This document shows, piece after piece, positions 18,946 to 23,919 of a stretch of 23,919 nucleotides of DNA. The notes under the pieces were generated by a model. That model was not told the DNA's origin. It searched no databases and saw only the letters and a list, made by a program, of their open reading frames with translations. Within the stretch, counting starts at the first letter, position 1. Each line of letters opens with the position of its first letter. The translations under genes and the position numbers were made by a program. The stretch is from positions 1 to 23,919 of IMG/VR virus record IMGVR_UViG_3300020401_000092; one strand, 5' to 3'. The stretch is from a virus.

Positions 18946-19395
18946 TTACCTTTTCTGAAACATACGACTGCCGAAATAGAAACTAATGATAGCCGCTAAA
19001 ATAGGGCTGTCTACTGATTCGTTCCATATTAAAGGCAATGCGTCAGCCGCCACAACACCGTTTGCCATAGCGTTCCATAAACACACGGCTTTAATTCCTA
19101 GATAAGCGCCAAGAAAAGCAAACGCTATTGTAGGCCGCACCATCGCCCTGTAAGTGCCAACCCAACCGTCATTCTTCTCATGCGCTTTACTGGCATACAA
19201 AGCTACCATCTCATTACTCATGCTTTCGACGTGCGCTTGCTCTAGTTGATACTTTGCCGTTTGCTCCGCAAGCTGGGCCTGTTTTTCGAGCATTGCAAGT
19301 TCATGGGCATTACTTTGTTTTTGTTCGAAGTAGCCAAGTATTTTTGGCAGAAAGCTAGTGCCAAAACCTAACAATGATCCAAGAATAGTGAGCAA
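18946..19395 (-). CDS. Holin, three-helix GTA type
   Basis: A 149-residue membrane protein. An N-terminal hydrophobic/amphipathic stretch (LTILGSLLGFGTSFLPKILG) leads into a long charged coiled coil (about 26-70), then VRPTIAFAFLGAYLGIKAVC and a last helix SPILAAIISFYFGSRMFQ. The VRP...AF...YL and final FxFGSR pattern fits, from memory, the GTA_holin_3TM family (PF11351), whose members open the inner membrane for endolysin release. The start is uncertain: no ATG is available; TTG 19395 is used here, but a CTG at 19413 would give LNWLSSLLTILGS, a very natural beginning. Neither has a clear ribosome site. Confidence 0.75.
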   Translation of the reverse strand: MLTILGSLLGFGTSFLPKILGYFEQKQSNAHELAMLEKQAQLAEQTAKYQLEQAHVESMSNEMVALYASKAHEKNDGWVGTYRAMVRPTIAFAFLGAYLGIKAVCLWNAMANGVVAADALPLIWNESVDSPILAAIISFYFGSRMFQKR

Positions 19396-19396
19396 G

Positions 19397-19528
19397 CTAC
19401 TTAACCAGTTCAGCTACGCCGACAAGAATTAAAAATCCAGCCACGCCAATACACAAAACTTTGCTCGTTTTTGTTTGCCTTTGCCACCACTCTTTAATGT
19501 CAGCGGCCAGTTCGTATACTTGATTCAT
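19397..19528 (-). CDS. 43-residue single-helix membrane protein
   Basis: MNQVYELAADIKEWWQRQTK followed by TSKVLCIGVAGFLILVGVAE, LVK. An amphipathic Trp-rich N-terminus precedes one helix. ATGA overlap with the upstream gene. It sits directly before the holin and may be an antiholin or holin-like partner; this is position-based. Confidence 0.65.
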   Translation of the reverse strand: MNQVYELAADIKEWWQRQTKTSKVLCIGVAGFLILVGVAELVK

Positions 19529-19749
19529 TTTTTCTTTCCTTTAAGTTTTTGCAGATTTGCGTGTATTACTTGTACTAATTCTTCTGCTTGTCGTTCATTA
19601 AACAACAGAGAACTGCTTTCTGTTTTTACCACCACGTTATCGCCGTCGACTTCTGCCCAGACGTTAGTTGTCTTTTTTGGTGTTGGTGGTGATCGGTAAC
19701 TTGGCCCTAGTTTTGTTAATACGTTCAACGCCTCTATTTCCTTTTTCAT
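19525..19749 (-). CDS. 74-residue hypothetical protein overlapping the nuclease-like gene
   Basis: Starts MKKEIEALNVLTKLGPSYRS, has a Pro/Lys linker (PPTPKKTT), a beta hairpin (NVWAEVDGDNVVVKTESSSL) and a C-terminal helix (RQAEELVQVIHANLQKLKGK). The ATG at 19749 is preferred over an in-frame start at 19791. It shares 86 bases out of frame with the 3' end of the nuclease-like gene. ATGA at its end with the 43-residue gene supports translation. Function unknown. Confidence 0.65.
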   Translation of the reverse strand: MKKEIEALNVLTKLGPSYRSPPTPKKTTNVWAEVDGDNVVVKTESSSLLFNERQAEELVQVIHANLQKLKGKKK

Positions 19750-20062
19750 GTAAATCAAATTCGCATACGACAGCGCCGTCAGTTCCAACAATCATACGCA
19801 CAACTTTTGCCGCTTTTTGCTCCGCAGTTAATGGTCTTGGCCCCGACCTTGTTTCAAGATTAACGGCTTTTACATCAATCAACAGAATAATTGGCTCACC
19901 AGCTATACCGCGCCGTTGGTAAGCAATTAAATCACAAAGCGATTGTTGACCAAGGTGTAAAAATACTTCGTATTTGCGTCTTGTTAAAAAAGCCGCCGCT
20001 GTTAATTCAGCCCACGTCCCAAGCCTATGCGCTTGATGACTTTTTATTTTGTTGTCTTCCAT
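19664..20062 (-). CDS. PD-(D/E)XK-like endonuclease (Hjc-like) in the lysis region
   Basis: A 132-residue protein. GTWAELTAAAFLTRRKYEVF (helix with Glu19 and strand), HLGQQSLCDLIAYQRRG (Asp44) and ILLIDVKAVNLETRSG (Asp63-Val-Lys65) give the E...D...(D/E)xK set and spacing of Hjc-type and restriction-like nucleases. The tail (about 105-132, THKKDN-like and basic) lies over the next gene and is probably dispensable. Its place among lysis genes is unusual. It could resolve DNA branches before packaging, degrade host DNA, or be a homing-type insertion. The family call rests on motifs only; no ribosome site is evident. Confidence 0.6.
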   Translation of the reverse strand: MEDNKIKSHQAHRLGTWAELTAAAFLTRRKYEVFLHLGQQSLCDLIAYQRRGIAGEPIILLIDVKAVNLETRSGPRPLTAEQKAAKVVRMIVGTDGAVVCEFDLHEKGNRGVERINKTRAKLPITTNTKKDN

Positions 20063-20069
20063 AAGACTA

Positions 20070-20285
20070 TTAGCGTATAGCTTCCCATACCCACGCTACA
20101 GCGCCAGCTAACAACACAAGCACACCGCCAAACCTTAACGCTACCCAGAAACCACCACGCGACATATTTAAGGCTTTTGTAAGCTGTGTGGTGTCTTTGC
20201 GTATTGCGGCTATGTCTTCTCGCATGTCGGCAATCGCCTGTTCTGCCTTACTCAACCGATCTCGTTCTTCCGGCGTCATGTTCAT
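20070..20285 (-). CDS. XhlA-like membrane-anchored protein (holin accessory)
   Basis: A 71-residue protein: an N-terminal coiled coil (MTPEERDRLSKAEQAIADMR, EDIAAIRKDTTQLTKAL), a short Gly turn, and a C-terminal helix (RFGGVLVLLAGAVAWVWEAI). This is the layout of XhlA/hemolysin-type phage lysis accessory proteins, which work with a holin at the inner membrane. The ATG forms ATGA with the secreted protein upstream. Confidence 0.7.
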   Translation of the reverse strand: MNMTPEERDRLSKAEQAIADMREDIAAIRKDTTQLTKALNMSRGGFWVALRFGGVLVLLAGAVAWVWEAIR

Positions 20286-20572
20286 ATTGCTGTCTTACCT
20301 AACAATTGAAACGTTCCGTTAATTCCTTGATCGACAATGCAAGAGTGCGAATTTGGCATATGAGCAACAGCGACCCAAGAACCGCTATCACCTTTTAACT
20401 GCATCCAGATTTCCGTTATGTGTCCACGATCTGACCAGCCTCTATAAACGCTCACCATGCCGTTATCTTTCAAAGATTGCACGAGCATTTCTCTGGGCGG
20501 GCATCCTACTTTTTCGGCTACAGCAAAATTTATAAAAAAGAAAAATGCCGCTAATGTAGCGGCTATTCGCAT
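20282..20572 (-). CDS. Secreted periplasmic protein of unknown function
   Basis: A 96-residue protein with a clear signal peptide (MRIAATLAAFFFFINFAVA, cut before EKVG). The mature part has two Cys (GCPPREMLVQSLKDNG and HSCIVDQG) able to form a disulfide, and GDSGSWVAVAHMPNSHSCIV. The CxPRE...L...GSW...V..P...xC.V pattern recalls small exported proteins of alphaproteobacteria and their phages. Coupled to the XhlA-like gene by ATGA. A spanin-like or outer-envelope role at lysis is possible, but there is no lipobox. Confidence 0.65.
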   Translation of the reverse strand: MRIAATLAAFFFFINFAVAEKVGCPPREMLVQSLKDNGMVSVYRGWSDRGHITEIWMQLKGDSGSWVAVAHMPNSHSCIVDQGINGTFQLLGKTAI

Positions 20573-20586
20573 TACAAACTCCTTCT

Positions 20587-22917
20587 TTAATAATTAGCTA
20601 AATCTAGTTCAGATTCTTGGTACTCTAAAGGCAACGGCTGTGCGCCAACAGATAATGTAGTTCTCGCATCTTTGCCTACTCGTAGACCAAGCTGTTGCGC
20701 CCCTTCTTCTATTTCCGGCGCTATTGCTCTCAATCGCTTAACAGCTTCTATCGCATCTAATCCCCTAACTTGCGTCAAGTATGTAGCAACTTCACCTAAA
20801 ACCTCGTCAACCTCATTTGTTAAATCGGACTTTCTTTTCCCTGTTACGCTCCTAACAATTTCTTTCACTGACTCAAAAGGGTTGCCGCTTAACGCCTGAT
20901 TCATCGCCCCTTCTTGCGTAAAGTTTTCTGTTTGTCCTTGCAATTCATTGCGTATATAAGTTTTGGAATTTTGTGCTAAATTTGCACGTGTTTCTAAAGC
21001 CCGCAAAGACCGCGAAAATTGTTTATTAAACCGTCTAAACAATTGACCGCCTTTTAATGGCCCATGCGCCGCCCGCAAAATATCTGCTAGTTTCTGTCTT
21101 GCGCCACGTGATGACAACGACTTAACTGCTTTGTATGCTTCTCTTGCATCTAAATTCACATCTGTCATAGCAAGTTCAACGTTTTCTAGCGAATCATCAA
21201 AAGCGTTACGCACTGCCTCTGCAACTTTTTTAGCTTCACCCTCACCCATTGTTTCTAATTGCTCGACCAAATCTCTACGCGATACATTTTTATTTAGAGC
21301 AGTCAAACCAAATTCATATGCTTCTCTATCTCGAATTACGCCCCCAGATAATTTCAATGCCTCTCTATAATCAGGGTTTGTTTTTTTCAAAATATTACGC
21401 ATTTGACTAACTAATTTTTTCAACGATGCGCCTTGTTGTTTGTACCCGCCCATAGCACCAGCGCCTTTAGTTGCATCGGCTAAATCGTTCAAACTTCGTG
21501 TTATATAATCTACCTCTCGCGTGTCGGGCATCCTACGGAAACCAATGACCTCACCAGCGTCATTAAATTGGAATAAATATTGTTGGCTAACTTGACCTTC
21601 TGTCCTCATCAACTCTGCGGCCTCGCTCAATGCTCTTCGCGGCACTTGGTTGACAATAAATTTTTCCAGTTGTTTGCCATCTGGTGTGGCGTAGTTTATC
21701 GGCGTAGCATAAGCTTTTCGGTAAGTCTCATCTATAACATCAGCAATAGGCTTACCATTTATTAACGTTTTATTAACGTCAGGCGTAAGAATTTCTGTCA
21801 TTGTGCCTTTTAACTCTTTGCCTGTTTGCGCGGCTCTGTTAGCTACAATATTACTTGCTTGTCTTGAAGCTGGGCCACCGCGATTTACTGCAACATCTAA
21901 TAACTGTGAAGCTGAAGGGCTAGTATCTGCTATGATGCCTGTATTTGTTTGATTTGGTGTTGACGGCGCACTTTTTTGCAATTCTCGTAAAGCGCCTCTT
22001 TCCAGCATATCATCATTTAACAAAACTCTTGACAACAATCTAAAAGCGGGTTCGCTCAAACCTTCGCGTCTAGCCGCAAGAAATGTTCTTGCTTTGTCAA
22101 CACCTTTAGACGCAACCTTGCCCAAGACAGGCGCAGTTGATCCTAGAACAGATCCAAGAACAGCGCCTTTTCCACCTTCTGCCGCACGATTTTCAAAACC
22201 ACCTTCGCCTTGATTAAATGCGTAAATACCTCCTTCTAATCCACCTATTCCCATTGCTTTAAAAATTTGATTGACCAGCGATGGATTTGTTCGCGCTAAG
22301 TCATCTAATTTTGTTGCAACTTGCGGCCCCAACTTATCTAACAAAGCTTTACCGCCTTGAGCAATTTTAGTTCCAGCTAAATAAAAAGTTGGTATTGCAC
22401 CAGCTATTTCACCACCATACGCTAACATAGGATTTGTTTCACGAAACTGCTCTACCTTTTGGCGCTCTTGCGCTAGACGTTGCTCATAGGCTTCGTTAAA
22501 ACCACTTTCACCACTTATAGCGTCTAATCCAGCAGTAAGACCGCCAACAATTTCATCACCTAAACCACCTGTTACACCTTGAAACACGCTTCTCGCTGTT
22601 TTCATTGGTACACTGTCTTGCGTTCCTGATGACGGTATTTCGCCAATTAGACGTTTTTGCGTTTGTTCTGGCGTTTCGCCCTCACGTGGTGCGCTTGCTT
22701 TTTGCCGCAAATATGCGCCTAACTCGTTGTCTTTGTATTGTGCTATTTGTTGTTCTTCTGGTGACAATGCGTCAAACATTCCGCGCATATGTTGTTCGCG
22801 TAATACTTGGTACTTGTCTTGCACTTCAACAAAATCTGGCGAACCTTCTTGTCCTTCATTTGCGACAAGCCAATCAGCATAAGCGTTCATTCGCGCTTGG
22901 TTTTCTTCTGACAACAT
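20587..22917 (-). CDS. Internal virion / DNA ejection protein
   Basis: A 776-residue protein, the longest in the window. Long helical, charged regions alternate with Gly/Ala-rich hydrophobic patches (FQGVTGGLGDEIVGGLTAGL near 113-132, AYGGEIAGAIPTFYLAGT near 165-182, MGIGGLEGGIYAFNQGEGGF near 221-240, GGKGAVLGSVLGSTAPVLG near 247-265), as in podovirus ejection proteins that form a channel across the envelope. A middle segment (NTGIIADTSPSASQLLDVAV, NRGGPASRQASNIVANRAAQ) resembles a block seen in such proteins, as I remember. ATG follows GGAATAAATAA and abuts the stop of the upstream virion gene. No enzymatic motif seen. Confidence 0.7.
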   Translation of the reverse strand: MLSEENQARMNAYADWLVANEGQEGSPDFVEVQDKYQVLREQHMRGMFDALSPEEQQIAQYKDNELGAYLRQKASAPREGETPEQTQKRLIGEIPSSGTQDSVPMKTARSVFQGVTGGLGDEIVGGLTAGLDAISGESGFNEAYEQRLAQERQKVEQFRETNPMLAYGGEIAGAIPTFYLAGTKIAQGGKALLDKLGPQVATKLDDLARTNPSLVNQIFKAMGIGGLEGGIYAFNQGEGGFENRAAEGGKGAVLGSVLGSTAPVLGKVASKGVDKARTFLAARREGLSEPAFRLLSRVLLNDDMLERGALRELQKSAPSTPNQTNTGIIADTSPSASQLLDVAVNRGGPASRQASNIVANRAAQTGKELKGTMTEILTPDVNKTLINGKPIADVIDETYRKAYATPINYATPDGKQLEKFIVNQVPRRALSEAAELMRTEGQVSQQYLFQFNDAGEVIGFRRMPDTREVDYITRSLNDLADATKGAGAMGGYKQQGASLKKLVSQMRNILKKTNPDYREALKLSGGVIRDREAYEFGLTALNKNVSRRDLVEQLETMGEGEAKKVAEAVRNAFDDSLENVELAMTDVNLDAREAYKAVKSLSSRGARQKLADILRAAHGPLKGGQLFRRFNKQFSRSLRALETRANLAQNSKTYIRNELQGQTENFTQEGAMNQALSGNPFESVKEIVRSVTGKRKSDLTNEVDEVLGEVATYLTQVRGLDAIEAVKRLRAIAPEIEEGAQQLGLRVGKDARTTLSVGAQPLPLEYQESELDLANY

Positions 22918-23919
22918 TTATTTATTCCGTGGTTTGAAATTTACAATTCTATCAGCTTTAGATAAATTGTTCTCGCTATTAACAGTAACAGCGTTTTCTA
23001 AATCGGCTCCTGATTTCCCACCAATTTCCATTGCTTTAGCGCGGTTTCTAGCAATGACTTCTGTAAGCAATTGTTTAAAATCTCGCAATTGCCTTTTTAA
23101 AATTTGTGGATCGCCGAAAGGGTTCATGCGACCATGTGCATCACGTAACAATTGCAAGTCAGCGTCTGACGAGTTACCCAATGCGCCGCCTGTTGGGCTG
23201 TCTCTTCTCATTTGTTGCAGTGAGTCGGAGGAAATGAAAGAACCAATTCCAGCAACCGTATTCTGTAACGTTTCAGCAGTAGATGTAGGAATGTTTGAAA
23301 AAATTTTGCCGCCAAGACCTGAAGTAATATTCATGCCAGCAAATGTGGCGGGATTATCAAGTAATTTTAATGTTAAATTTATATCCCTAAAAACAGGGCG
23401 AGATCTATCAAGTTGCGTTTGTAACGATTGCTTTTCTTTCCTATCTGCTTTGTTTGTTACCCCACCCATACGCACACTTTCAACGCTTACTATATTACCG
23501 TTTTCATCGTATGTCGGTTTGTAGAAATAACCATCGGGCGGCGTTGGCAGTTTAACTTGATCACCAATTTTTATGTTAGTGCCGCCTTTATTGATTTTTG
23601 CAAAATCTTCGATAGACCCTTTATATCCAAACCTCAATGCGTCTTGATAACCTTTGAGCAAATTAGATCTAGTGTCTTTTGGCATACCACTAGCTATTAA
23701 GTTTCCTTCCGCATCTTTAACAACTTCACCCATACGAAGGTTATAAGTGGTAGGCTCTTTCATCGCAAAAGTGTTGTAAATTTTAAACGCTTCATCATAA
23801 TTGCCAGATTGTTGATAGCGCCGTATAGCGTTTTGCGCTTTGGGTGGTATTCCCTCTGCTTCCATTTTGTTTATTTTTTTAGATGGTCTTGCTACTGGTG
23901 TTGGCGCGGTTGTAGGAAT
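22918..23919 (-). CDS. Virion structural protein (N-terminal part missing, window edge)
   Basis: The frame stays open to the right edge: 18 codons (IPTTAPTPVARPSKKINK) precede an internal ATG at 23865 without a stop, so the gene very probably starts beyond the window. It shows an N-terminal Pro-rich linker, a short helical unit (RRYQQSGNYDEAFKIYNTFA), a strand-rich segment (GGTNIKIGDQVKLPTPPDGY), a hydrophobic region (LLDNPATFAGMNITSGLGGK, IFSNIPTSTAETLQNTVAGI) and MRRDSPTGGALGNSSDADLQ, a block I associate with phage internal or tail-linked virion proteins (TGGALG..SD..L). It lies directly upstream of the ejection protein, so a partner in the injected complex is likely. Confidence 0.65.
   Translation of the reverse strand: MPTTAPTPVARPSKKINKMEAEGIPPKAQNAIRRYQQSGNYDEAFKIYNTFAMKEPTTYNLRMGEVVKDAEGNLIASGMPKDTRSNLLKGYQDALRFGYKGSIEDFAKINKGGTNIKIGDQVKLPTPPDGYFYKPTYDENGNIVSVESVRMGGVTNKADRKEKQSLQTQLDRSRPVFRDINLTLKLLDNPATFAGMNITSGLGGKIFSNIPTSTAETLQNTVAGIGSFISSDSLQQMRRDSPTGGALGNSSDADLQLLRDAHGRMNPFGDPQILKRQLRDFKQLLTEVIARNRAKAMEIGGKSGADLENAVTVNSENNLSKADRIVNFKPRNK

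Noticed and set aside
22934-23524. 196-codon plus-strand ORF
   Set aside because: Mirror frame of the virion gene 22918-23919, no ribosome site, Ser/Leu/Cys-rich composition typical of antisense frames.
1-23919. tRNA genes, insertion sequences, integrase or attachment site
   Set aside because: Reading for tRNA T-loop/anticodon patterns, transposase or recombinase motifs, and terminal inverted repeats gave nothing I could support; a tRNAscan and profile search would settle it.

Overview
The window is a contiguous stretch of a tailed double-stranded DNA phage genome, cut at both ends: the major capsid gene runs off the left edge and a virion gene runs off the right edge. A P22-like portal, an N4-gp56-type capsid protein, large internal virion proteins and no tail-tube, sheath or tape-measure gene point to a podovirus-like virion. 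The AT-leaning base use, a GTA-type three-helix holin and a DUF6456-like protein suggest an aquatic (probably marine) alphaproteobacterial host. This host guess is inference. No integrase was seen, so lifestyle is open, although Cro/CI-like regulators are present.

Layout. (1) 1-8604, minus strand: head and packaging genes in order TerS, TerL, four very small ORFs, portal, a virion protein with a polyvalent-protein domain, a small helical protein, scaffold and capsid. (2) 8605-8856: a leader with a candidate promoter and a clear intrinsic terminator that abuts the ribosome binding site of the first late gene. (3) 8857-10933, minus strand: a chain of small genes of unknown function, including a ribbon-helix-helix protein and a 33-residue membrane peptide, served by a near-consensus sigma-70 promoter. 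(4) 10934-12022: a control region with GC-rich hairpins, two more small minus-strand genes, an inverted repeat between divergent promoters and a small plus-strand HTH protein. (5) 12008-14383, minus strand: the replication operon (YdaS/Cro-like HTH, PD-(D/E)XK-like protein, lambda-O-like initiator with iterons inside its gene, a DnaA domain IV protein, a DUF6456-like protein). (6) 14481-17561, plus strand: the recombination operon (YqaJ/lambda-exo nuclease, probable annealing protein, SSB, small accessory genes). (7) 17461-23919, minus strand: an unusual lysis region (cysteine-rich microprotein, GH24 endolysin, MscS-like mini-channel, two strongly basic proteins, several one-helix membrane proteins, 3TM holin, nuclease-like protein, secreted protein), then two large virion proteins.

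How it works together. Exonuclease, annealing protein and SSB form a recombination set that would process replicating or concatemeric DNA. The O-like initiator probably opens an origin inside its own gene. The late genes are strand-uniform and tightly coupled (many ATGA, GTGA and TAATG overlaps), which fixes several starts and reveals genes of 14-59 codons that a length cut-off would miss.

The most notable items are a stand-alone MscS pore-plus-beta-domain protein next to the endolysin; an eight-cysteine metallothionein-like peptide translationally coupled to the endolysin; 22-bp phased iterons plus an AT-rich stretch inside the initiator gene; and the terminator in front of the late operon.
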